Shown here: positions 11,112 to 21,634 of the stretch, piece by piece | Numbering within the stretch: the stretch's first letter is position 1 | Layout: each line of letters starts with the position of its first letter | Assembly: GCF_000264905.1 (NCBI RefSeq) | Contig: NW_006763134.1 | Coordinates: 1,879,626-1,943,625, forward strand | Length of the DNA: 64,000 nucleotides | Direction: 5' to 3' | Source of the DNA: Stereum hirsutum FP-91666 SS1 | Lineage: Eukaryota; Basidiomycota; Agaricomycetes; Russulales; Stereaceae | The notes under the pieces: model-generated | Database searches by the model: none | Seen by the model: the letters and a program-made list of their open reading frames with translations, nothing else | Told to the model about the DNA's origin: nothing | Program-made: the position numbers and the translations under genes

Positions 11112-13418
11112 CGAACCATGTTCTCCCTTCCGTCCAGTTGTTCCCATCTGTACCACCCTCCACTCATATACCAGTCATGTTGTGTCCGTGCGAGTTATGC
11201 ATGTTGTAACGCTGTTCACGCCCTTTTCTAGCGCATCATATTTCTGGATTTATGTCGTATTTTCGAAGCTCTGGACAATATACACCGTATTGCCCTCTCC
11301 GTTGTCCGTGTTATATACCGTTGTAGTAAGCAGTCACCTTGACTTCCTTATTGTTCAGCTACTGACCAGATTTTCCCACATCTTCATTCACGACAGATTT
11401 CTGGACAGCCATCCTACTTACTTGAAGGGTGATCAAACAGAATGCACGGCGAACGACACAATGCGGTTCCTCATGCTCTGGCGCAGCTACCGGGTCATTC
11501 CGTATCGTCATTGTCACCAGATATTAGGGGACGCAAACCCAATTCCTATCCAGCCACTCGGGATCCTTCAACGTATCCGCCGCCATTAGTCTAATCCTCG
11601 ATCATAATTCGCTGAAGCCTGGGGGCGCAGTGGCCCATTGGCGCCACTCGTCGAGTGCTTTCCAACTCGCGGAAGCACCTTCAACCCGTAGGCAGTTGTA
11701 TGCCCGGATTGATGACCGTGTCTTTCCCGACCATAATTACCGGCGAGTCTGGTCGATGGGGCCGCTATTACGGCGACCATCCAGGGTTTGAGCTCTTCCC
11801 ACTGCTCTCTCGGTTCGACATGTCAATGACACCGCTCAACGTTTGAAGTCGTCGAGCATAGAGATGCAGGCAGTGCTCGAGATCGGCCTGATCTCACTCG
11901 GATGGTTTTGCCCTAGGTCCCAGTCCGTCATGTTTTCAGCCTATCTGGTGTCTCGTGCATTCGTGCGCGGTTTCGCGGCGGTGCACGTTCTTTAGGGTGC
12001 TCTCTCTGTCGGTGAGGTCGAGACTTGCGAATCAGTGTTAGATCCAAATCCATGAGGTTCACTCGTTTGTTTATCATGTTTGTTTCTCTGCTCTAAAATG
12101 TCCTGGAAGCATGCTCTACACTATATCTAAAAGTCTTCTGTTATGTGGGAGCAAACGTTCAAATGCCTCAGGTCAAGTATATTTTTGGATCAAAAACACC
12201 ACCCGACTCGATAGGCAGATCCCTTGGTGCAATCAACACTCGCCACCGCCTTCTTGACCATCAGTTTAGCGCCCTGCGGTACCACGCCCTTAGCACCTCC
12301 GACAAGCTCCGTAAAATCCTTCACACGCCGCATATCGTCCTCTGGAGAACGAAGCAGAATCATAGTGTTCGTGTCGTTTGTGGCGCCGTCAACGAAGAAG
12401 AAAGCAGGACAGCAAAGGAGTTCAAGGAAGTAGAAGAGAAAGTATCTTCCTGACCCTCCCGAAATATATTGTCGTAGCCGTAATAACTGGCCTCTGGATC
12501 ACCGTATATACCGGCGTCAAAATCGGAGACAGAGGAGCCACGGCGGCCTGGTCAGTCTACCGGCCACGTCGCGAGTCAAGATCGTGGTCAACAGCCTGAG
12601 GTGCGGTACACATCGGCGGGGCAGTCTAATTGGGTTCGCTCATGTGACAGTGAAGGATCTCTACTAGTTTTTATAAAGAAACCCGAGGGTGTCAGGCACA
12701 GAGGAGCAAGTTACGCGGATGCGGACTACCAACTTTGTGTTAACATAGGTGCTGAGCAAACAATAAGCACAAACTCTGACTAATACCTAGTGAAGACAGA
12801 TGTTGAGTCCGCGCTACCTGAAGTCTGAGCGACCCGCTGAGCATAAGTATTGCCGTCACAAGATGGTTCAGTGTCTGCGGGGCAACGGGAGCGAGTATGA
12901 CGGCTGAGGGGTCCTTATAATCGTAGAAGGGAAATGTCAAGACGAGAAATATGCATAAAGTGGTTCGGAATGTTGGAAGAGAAAGTTGAAGCCGCCTCAG
13001 GCCAATGTAAGCGCCTTGGACGCGTGGCACAACCCTAACCCTGGCCGTCGAGGATACCCGAACCGCGAAGTCGCCGCGGAGTGACTCGGACGTCGTAACG
13101 GTCAACTCCCAATCAACTACCACCTTCTCTGTCTTTCCTCGACATCATACACGCGAGAGAATACTTCACACATGAAACTCTACCGGAAGAGTCTACAGTA
13201 AAGCAGAAGATTTGCAGAGCTCTCGCGGAATTCATCCAAAGTTCATCATCATGATTGCCTTCTCCGACGACGATCCGTCACATCAGCAAAATGGCTCAGA
13301 TTTTATAATCGGGTTATATAAGGACATAATGTGAATGCAAAGAGAAAGACCAGTCACAACCGATAGAAATTGGATGTAAATGGAAACATGCCGATCTCAT
13401 TGATTTTATCTGGAATGC

Positions 13419-13464
13419 AACCCGGATGCAACCAGAGTAGAACCATATGAAACCTACTGCAACC
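13419..13464. repeat. AACC cluster with 10-11 bp spacing (left)
   Basis: AACC starts at 13419, 13430, 13441, 13451 and 13461. The spacings are 11, 11, 10 and 10 bp, which puts every copy on the same face of the helix. Three of the five copies are in the longer word TGCAACC. Confidence 0.75.
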
Positions 13465-13612
13465 TCGAGCCCCCTGCTAGGCTTTCGTTCGGCCAAAACT
13501 TTTCCTCGGTGCTTATGCTGTCGGCTCTCTCGGGTAGCCCCACCGCTTCCGCCGATCCTCCCGGTCTTCCGGGTTTCTTATCATATTTCTGATCTTCGAG
13601 TTTGCTCATAAC

Positions 13613-13752
13613 GGGAATCGAACTCACGACCTATCACATTATCTTATTCATTTGGTACACATACAGGCGAGGGCTACTACGACTACACTAAGAGACTTTC
13701 CGTGTTATGGGCGTGCTTGCTACATGAGCCATAGCGTACACCCAACGGGCTA
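13613..13752 (-). other. tRNA-promoter-like boxes (possible SINE or tRNA relic)
   Basis: The minus strand has a B-box-like word GAGTTCGATTCCC at 13625-13613 and, upstream of it, an A-box-like TAGCCCGTTGGG at 13752-13741. The distance (about 115-130 bp) is larger than in a normal tRNA gene. The T arm has mismatches and I cannot close an acceptor stem. It is therefore not an intact tRNA gene. A tRNA-derived short interspersed element is one reading; chance is another. Confidence 0.25.
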
Positions 13753-13887
13753 GCACCCCTCTCTATTTCGACTTCTTTGCTCCTGAATTTTGTGCTACAA
13801 CATACATCACCTGTATCTTGACAAGGTAAATCATGAAAATGCGCTGTCTTACTACACCTGGGCCTAGTACACAACTGCTATGATCCC

Positions 13888-13972
13888 AACCCGACTGCAA
13901 CCCCTATGTAACCAAAGGAAATCAATGCAACCAATCGCGTGAAGTCACAACCAGATATAACTTTGCATAACC
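13888..13972. repeat. AACC cluster with 11 and 20 bp spacing (right)
   Basis: AACC starts at 13888, 13899, 13910, 13929, 13949 and 13969. The spacings are 11, 11, 19, 20 and 20 bp, again whole helical turns. It lies about 420 bp right of the left cluster. Confidence 0.75.
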
Positions 13973-15048
13973 ATTTCATCGGGTTACAAACTCCGCATCC
14001 GATTGCAACTCTCCGGGCATTTTGCTGATGCACTCGACTTCAAGTTGCTAGTGGAAAGGGTAGGTGCACGTGGACGTTGTGTGTCTTTTGCCGTCATGAG
14101 GTATCTCTCTCTTGTTGCCTGTTCGTAACTTTGCGGTGCTCTCCCTGGTGTGGCCCGTCGAGGAGACACTGAATGAAACCCCGGGACATTTTCTGACCCC
14201 ACTATTCGCTGTCCTTGGACGATAAGATCTGATCGCAGCTTCTCCGCACTCACACCTAACCGAATTACTCCTAGGACGAATGTCGGCCGTTCTCGTGAGC
14301 AGGCAGTAGGGTTGCTTGAACTCATCGGACAATGCGATTTAATGGCGCTTCCTGTTTCCTTTTCGCATCCGTGGCATCGGTCGCTCCGAGTCGCCGCGTC
14401 AGTGCCATTCTGCCAGGGACCCTGTCGTTTGTGACAGTATCACAGAACGATGTTCTCCACTGTTCGGGTACCATCTTTCGTAATAGTCTTACGGCAAAGC
14501 CTCCTGATATATTGGTTCATCGTGAACGTCATCATACGACTACTTTGAAGGGGCATGATCCAAAAAGACGGGGAACACGAGGAAAGATCTGCTCTGCACA
14601 AAAACTTCACCCTCTCACAGTACGCCCAGCACTGGCACTTTCCTTCACTTGGCTTCTCTCTTCATCAGGTTTGATTGTTTGTCACGGTACAGCCCCAGAA
14701 AATCGTCCTTGGGAAGACTCTTTGACAGTCCTGGGAGCGTGGAATGGGCGTATCGTTTCATTGCCTTTTGAAGCCAGAAAGGTGTTCTCAATGTGCTCGC
14801 CTTGTTCTTTACATCTTTGAATTGTGGCTGAGTAACTTCACTGCTCGCAGGCACCTGAGCCGAAGTACCTCTTTGCTGCCGTGATCTTGTGGCAGAACCG
14901 AGCTCAGAATAAATACAGAAGTTCGTATCTCATAGAACATCTGTCATGGTGCATGCTCACGGAACACCGTTTGACAGACAGTGGGGAAGGCCATCTTGCC
15001 ATTTCATATACTAGTGTTCTTGTGTCTTTTGGGAGCATGAACAAAGGA

Positions 15049-15055
15049 TATATAA
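15049..15055 (+). promoter_or_regulatory. TATA box of paralog A
   Basis: TATATAA 52 nt before the ATG at 15107. Paralogs B and C have a TATA-like element at nearly the same distance. Confidence 0.6.
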
Positions 15056-15106
15056 CCCGTCTTCATTGACTATTCGGCCGCTATATTTTCTTTGAGCTCT
15101 TCGAAT

Positions 15107-17095
15107 ATGTCAGGTCCCGCTCTTGCACTTTCTGAAGTCGTACTCCAAGACAAGCTTTGGTAAGAATCGGCCGCACTGTACCCATCTAGTCTTAGCGTTC
15201 TAAATTCCACCTCACCTTACAGGGTCATCGAGAATTATACGGAGGTTTCGTCCACCGGTGCGTTGATTTTACCTTCACACATTCTGTCCTTCCGTCATGG
15301 CTCTCATCCTGTCCAAACAAGCTCTATGGATCATCGATTTCCTTCAGACCTTACCGATGGAGATTGAAGCTGTGTGGTCGAGAACGCTAACAGGAACCAA
15401 AATACTGTTTCTTTTGAATCGATACTCCTTCGCGCTTTATCTTTTTGGGACGCTGCGCATCATCCTACCCGGAGACGTATCCAATGACGGGTGAGTGTCT
15501 TCTTCAAATAATTGGGAACCACCACGTACGATTAACGTGTGTTTATATAAGGTGTGCTGTGTTAAGCGATTGGACCATAGCGTTCAGATATGTCGCGTTA
15601 GTCACGACGAATGGTCAGCTCTCTTTTATGATCAAGTTCTTCGTGTGGGAGGCTCACTCAGTGGTTATCCGTCTTCAGCCCTCTTCGGACTCCGTGTCTA
15701 CGCCATTTGCGGTCGCATGAGGATTATTCTTCTTCTAGCGGTCGCATTAACGGGTGCGAGAATCGGCATCAACATCTGGGTGCGAACATTATGTTTGTTA
15801 TAATGACCACTTACTCATGTCGTGTACAGAGAGCCCTCATCTCCACGGGCGCGTCGACGGAAGGGACGCAGTTTGTCACATTCTCCGCTTGCAGGTCCAC
15901 ATCCACGCCTGGGCATGATCTCGAGTTGTTTCAGTGGTAAGCACCGGATCGCAACCGATTTTTTTCAATGCTTGATATCTACTACACATCGATGTACAAT
16001 CTAGGTGTACGTGCAGACAGTCTACTCCCTCACACAAACCCTTATATTGTTTGATGAACTTCCAGCCAACGTCATCACGAGCGTGCTAGCCTTGACCTTC
16101 GATGCATTCACCTTCTTTGTCACACTTATTAGGACGTACCAACATGTAATGGAAATGCGACGATTGGGACAGAAGGGCATAACGGAGTTGATTCTCCGGG
16201 ACGGTACGCAGCTCACCATAAAGTTGTCACGTGGAACTTACATGGTATATTAGGTATCATGTATTTTCTGTACGTCTTGAGACATCTTCGTCCCTATGTC
16301 TCTCCCCAAAATAATGCATGTTCTGACGGACATATAGCGCTGTATCTGTCATTCAAGGCGCCAACACTGCCCTATCATTGGTAGGGGTACTCTAGCTTCA
16401 TTCATGAACATCCTGCGCTGACACTTAGACAACAGCAGGCCATAGTTTTGGTAAGAGCGCCAACGACGTTGCGGTCACATTCAGCATAGACACGCTAAGC
16501 CTTCACGTAGGGCAGTACCGAAACATCCCTGACGATCGCCAACATCGTAACACCCTTCAATGCTTTGTAATTACAAAACCATTCGCATGCACTGCTTTCA
16601 CTCGAGAGAATCGTCTGACAATCTACGCTATTTAGGCTACCGAATCTATTCGTCAACCGTCTCGTCCTCAACCTCCGACTCTACAGTCAACAGCAAGAAT
16701 CAAGCGAATCATCCTCGCTACCGGGCATAGCCTTTGTCCAGAACCGTTTCTTAGGAAACATAGGAGCACCGTTGGATCACGACCAGTGGGATTCCATTCT
16801 TGACGATGTATTCGAGGACGCCGCAGGTGATGGTGGCGCTGACGCCAGCGGTCACGGTGTGTATGGCGAGGGCTGGGCGACGAGACCTAATGCGAACACA
16901 ACGCTTGTACCTGTGGTGGGCATGTTTCCAGCTTTCTGATTTTGGCGTGGACTGATTCTGGGATATTTTCGAAAGATCTACGACGAAGAGAACAGTGGAG
17001 CCATCGAGATGGTGGGTATCGAAAGGCGCCTGAGCACCGTCGCTATTCCATCAAGCACCATCGCCATACCGTCCAGTATCGTCGCAACCCCATGA
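15107..17095 (+). CDS. DUF6533-type multi-span membrane protein, paralog A (398 aa, 14 exons)
   Basis: Exons: 15107-15159, 15223-15257, 15322-15490, 15552-15613, 15679-15779, 15830-15936, 16005-16006, 16066-16203, 16254-16269, 16338-16380, 16436-16450, 16511-16566, 16636-16915, 16976-17095. All introns are GT-AG and phase is kept throughout. The DUF6533 core is LWIIDFLQTLPMEIEAVW then KILFLLNRY (residues about 31-60). Further hydrophobic segments include ALFGLRVYAICGRMR, SVLALTFDAFTFFVTL and YFLAVSVIQGANTALSL, consistent with a 7-TM receptor-like topology. The family motif GITELILRDG precedes the late spans. The cytosolic tail holds FLGNIGAPLDHDQWDS and ends near AIEMVGIERR; both motifs recur in paralogs B and C. 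Such proteins are expanded in Agaricomycetes; no ligand or partner is known. It is convergent with the downstream transcription factor gene. Confidence 0.85.
16005..16006 (+). other. 2-nt exon (GT) of paralog A
   Basis: The flanking introns are 15937-16004 and 16007-16065. The junctions read TG|GT|CC, giving Trp-Ser. Without these two bases the downstream conserved SVLALTFDAF frame cannot be reached from the upstream exon, which ends in phase 2. Confidence 0.6.
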
Positions 17096-17683
17096 ATCTC
17101 TCTGACTGTCTGCTCAAGTGACCTGCGAAGGTATGTTTACTCTCAAGCACACTCGCTGTATTTTCTTGTTTAATGTATGAATGGACCAATATAGCCTCCT
17201 ATTTTTAGCCATAAACACCAGTGCGGGAGTAAACTGCTGGACATGCCGAGGTGTCCTCAAGTGGAAAGGGGCTCGTCTGGGTATATCCGATTCCTCGCCT
17301 TACGAAGTACAATGAAACCAAATCCGTCTCTTTCTCATGTCGCCAGCTTACCCCATCAGTGGTACAGTAGGCTGGTAGCAGGAGAATAGCAAGTCTATCC
17401 TCGTCGAAGCGGAGCACCGTTTGTTCCTTTCTTGTCCAAGAATTTGTTATTCGCGTTGTATCACGATCTGTCACTTGCGAACAGTCGACGATCTGCGACC
17501 TCAACATACATCTTCGAGAACACCAATGAACAGTGCCCCATGTTCATGTCAGCGGTAATCGCAGTGACATTGGCTATGCGTACTGGGGAGAGACAGTGGA
17601 GAATGTATGCTCAGTACAGTCCGGTAAGATGCTGCGTAGCGATAATAAATAAAAGTGATGTGTCAAGTCCACCGATCTCGCAA
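17096..17683. other. Convergent intergenic region
   Basis: Holds the 3' ends of paralog A (plus) and the transcription factor (minus). No gene seen. Confidence 0.6.
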
Positions 17684-20600
17684 TCAGATCGCCGCATCGT
17701 CCGTGTAAAGGCCCTCTGACCCTCCATATCCGCCACCAGCCCCCGGCACCTGGTTCATCCCCAACATATTCGAGATATAAGCGTCCCAGTCTTCGCCCCT
17801 ATTGTGTCAATGTCATCATCGACAAAGGTCATGTCAGTCATTATTTGACGATCGAGTGGACCAGTACGGGTAAGGGGCACAGAAGAAAAAACTCACTCGA
17901 ATCCAGAAGGCACATTCGTCCACATACTCATGAAATCGTTCCCATCCACCTCACCCATCCTCATCGGCATCCCTGCATCCGAATCCAAAGGCATACCCGC
18001 CGTCGCATAAGCATGTCCTTGACCCTGCATCCCTACGGCAGCATTGTTACTGACCTGAGGACCATGGCGGTCCTGGTGCTGAGACTGAGGCTGTGACGAC
18101 GAGGAAACGCTGTTCCCTAAGATCGTATCCAAATTGAACAAATCGTTCATATCGAATCCGCTCCCCGTCTCTCCTATTCCGACCCGCCTTGTAAACTGTG
18201 CCCCTTCTTCGTTTGCAGGAATCGCTGGCAGAGTCCCCCAACCAGAGCCGGGAGGAACAAAGGGAGAAGTAAAGTCGAAAGAAATTCGAGGCTCGGTGTC
18301 CGTGTGTGAATACCGCTGGCGATCATGGTAGTTCGGCAGCCGCGCGAGATCATCGCTGTGCATGGGCAGGGTTGGCGGTTGACGTGACTCCGGGGTGAGC
18401 GACAGCGACGAGAAAGACGACGGGTCGTGAATGTCTGTGTTGTACGGCGGTGGAATGTTGAACGAGGACGATGCGGACTGATGAGGAGAGTAACGTTGCC
18501 GACCTATGTTGGATCCGTTCTGCGATGACGAGGATGAAGCTACGGCATTCTGAGGCTTTTGCTGAGCACGTCTTGTACCGGCATATTGTCGCGGACCATC
18601 TTTCGGCGAAACAGATGAATCGAGCGGATAACTCCCGGGTGAGCTGGAGATCAGCGGTTCGGGGGGAGAACCAGAGTCATCGATATCTCTGCTTCGCTTG
18701 GAGGAGGGCGGTGGGGGCGGTAGAGGCAGATCTCCAACGGAGACGAGCTCATACAAGACATCCCTAAAAACATCCACGTGGCAATTTGATGTCAGATTTG
18801 AGAGTTGACACACAAAAAAGTTACGTATTACCAGAGTTTTCCGGCGACAAAAAACCTTATCATCAGAGCAAAAAAAGTCAGATGGGAAGACGGGCTTGTA
18901 GAGACGAATAGAAGGGGTGTACCTATCCTCGTACGACTTGATGGCCTGCATGGCCTTGTGAACATCTCCGATCTCCTTCGTCAGGTCGAAAGAGAATCCG
19001 GCAAGCTTGGCACTCCATATGTTCAGCAGCAGCACCAAGGCAGCCGCAAACGCAGGGACCTGCACATGGAATCGAGCGAGTCGGTCATTTTGATTCGGAT
19101 ATGAACGGAGAGCAGGGGTAAGTTCAACGCTTACCGGGAAGAATGCACTCATGGTAGATATGTCTTTCCGACGAGCAGAGTCCATGATCCGGATACACGA
19201 CCTTGCAGCGCTGGTACACACTGCGAGGGAGGAGGACGACAGAGGCGACGCGCCACGAATGGACGTTATGAAAGGGCGGTGTATGGTGATCTGCAAGTTG
19301 TAGAAGTTCAAGTAGAGCATTGCTGACTGAGTGAGAAAGGTAGTATCCTCTCGGGTAGGATCCCATCGCACTGCACATATTGGGGAACGGTTTTGAAAGC
19401 CACCGTCAGAAAACTCTGGACATAGAGCTGAGATTCGAGGGGCACGTACGAAAGTCAGGCACAGAGTCCAGCCATTTATTGAGAGCTGAGTCTAGCTGAG
19501 AAACAGTATGCTGTTCCCATTGCGGACCTACGAAACCTAGTTGAGTCTTTGATCTGTTGATCAAATACTACAAACACAATCAACGTGAATATTGAAGTTG
19601 GGCCCATGTCTTGACAAATAACTCACGATTGTCCTCAGCGCGTAGGCATGAATTTGGACGAGTTTCAAGTACAATGTCAAATAGCAAACGGTCGACGGCT
19701 TCCCGGCAGGTTGCTGAAAAACCTTGTCAGGATCAGGCGAAGTCCAGTATTCATCGTCGCATTCTACCGGCATGTCGAGGTCGAAACTAAAGTATAGTTT
19801 AGCAGGAGCATAGGCCAAGGCAACAACAAACACCGCTCACTCCTCTTCCTGATGGATGCGAACGGTTTACAACAATGAGGATACTACGGGAAGAAAGAGG
19901 CAAGCGCACTCACGTGTAACGCGCAAGGTCGACCCAGACCAGAGCTTGTAAGTCGATCAAGAGCGACCAGATTCCTAAAGGGACCTGGCCATGAGGGACT
20001 ACAAATACAACAAGAATGTGTATGAGTCGTACCAGAACGCACGCTTCCACAATTCATCCTCGATAGTCGGGTGTGTATGATAGACTTTGCGACGGTGAGC
20101 ACCAACGTCCAGAGCCATCCGAACGGCAGTACCGACTAGAGCCCAGCATGTTTGCGGTATCGAGCTGCACTGCAAGAACATAATTGCTAACTGAGATATA
20201 TGATCAGTGTTAGAGTACTCATCTGCGTGCCAGAGTTTTCAGAGAACTTACACAATGAACTTGTAGGTCATACAAGTTCGCGGCGACAAGAAGAGGAAGG
20301 CGCGTTAGGTCGACTTGACGGAACCATCTCCATCCAGCCGAATGCCAGTCGTCAACGCCATCAAGGAGAACGGCGGGATCGTTTGAGTACCGAGAGGCGG
20401 TGGCGCAAACGAGAAGGAGAACCTGACGGAAGCCACCATCGCTTAGATGGAGACCGTCAGCGAGAGCCTGACTAAATGTTGGACGATGCAGGAGAGCAGT
20501 GAATATGTTGATGTTATCGAAATAGAGATTGACGAGCGAATCGAGCAGGTCCGGAGAGGGAAAGTCCCATGGATGCAGCCAAGGATCAAACGCGGAGCGT

Positions 20601-21634
20601 TCCCACTGTCCGATATTAACACCGGTCCATCGTGAACGAGGAGCGCGGATACTCACTGAAATTTGTTCCCAGTATTTTTGCCGTCTCATCCCGCTTCCTT
20701 TTCCTTGGGGTTGCGGTCCAGTATGCCGAGCTTTCAGGATGTAAGTAGTACGAACTAAGCTGGCGCCACTGGACTTTCCTAAGAACCGATGAAATATCTC
20801 AGGGTTGAGTCGCATGTCGTTCAACCGCTCTGTGAGAAGCCTTTCGTCGGAATTCTCCTCATCACTAATATCATCTTGGACCTTGACGGCCTCCGGGTCT
20901 ACAGGACTATTAGAAGTAGAGCCGGACGCGGGAGACATTTGGTGGAGGGCTGTCTTAGCCAAGCTAGCTACATCTGACGCAGACCGTGTGCGAGAGGGAC
21001 CGGAGACGGTCAGATTATTCAAGTCTTGTGCTTGCGAAGGATCGCCATCGGAAGGCAGGAGCTGGTCGACGTCCACACAGAACCTATCAGCGACGAACAA
21101 GCGCTAGACCATTAAAACGACTAACGCGTCCTAACAGCCCTTCCATCTTTTCCAACCGGCTCTCCAGAGTGTCAACATAGCTGTTATGATGAGCGTAAGC
21201 AAGTGCCTGGCTGTCCAGATAATCAGGACTGCGCATACGCTTTAAGCGGCCCACGTCTCTGGGTACACGGTCAGCACTTGCTTCAACACAAGTCGTCTAC
21301 AAACGTACCTTGACGGCTAACACATACGTGCATTCTAAGTTGTTAGTTGCACAATTTGAACACCTCGTTTCATTCTGCGGGCCGGCACGGTTGCCTAGAA
21401 ATAAGTGGTAGGGAATTAGGGGGCGCTTTGTAAACGAGAGTAGCTCGCCACAAACATCTGGCTGGATATTGGAAGCAGGTCAGTTGCCCATGAGACATTT
21501 TATAAAATCGTGACCGTACTCTTTCTTTTCCTGCAAGCATCACAGGCGCGGCTTATTCGCCTCCTCTTTGGCCCGCCTGACTCCTGGCGGAAGTTGACTG
21601 CAGTATCTGATTCAGAGCCTGAGTCCGACGACAT
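17684..21634 (-). CDS. Zn2Cys6 fungal-specific transcription factor (987 aa, 16 exons)
   Basis: Exons (minus): 21634-21520, 21461-21456, 21394-21328, 21258-21126, 21061-20657, 20605-20252, 20190-20033, 19974-19914, 19848-19841, 19786-19627, 19567-19450, 19370-19135, 19059-18923, 18855-18832, 18763-17897, 17798-17684. Phase holds throughout. The binuclear zinc cluster spans residues 31-62: CDACRKRKTRC, ten residues, C, two, C, six, C. The third cysteine depends on a 6-nt exon. A short coiled coil (VDTLESRLEKMEGLL) follows at about residues 90-105. The fungal_trans regulatory domain shows LLHRPTFSQAL, VALDRLTSSGLGRPCALH, FDLDMPVECDDEYW and ITIHRPFITSIRG. The closing region is VAGKLWDVLYELVSVGDLPL, then a disordered Ser/Pro/Gln-rich tail with WDAYISNMLGMN near the end. 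It is a nuclear DNA-binding regulator; the target pathway is unknown. Two same-strand genes follow upstream. Confidence 0.92.

Larger units (their letters stand above)
11112..15106. other. Gene-poor 4 kb stretch with repeats
   Basis: No complete gene is supported. Two protein-like but unassigned open segments were seen: plus strand about 11560-11790, and minus strand about 12190-12400 (see findings). The right half contains AACC word clusters and tRNA-promoter-like boxes. The promoter of the gene at 15107 lies at the right end. Confidence 0.5.

Noticed and set aside
13613..13752. Intact tRNA gene on the minus strand
   Set aside because: A and B boxes are too far apart, the T stem is mismatched and no acceptor stem can be closed.
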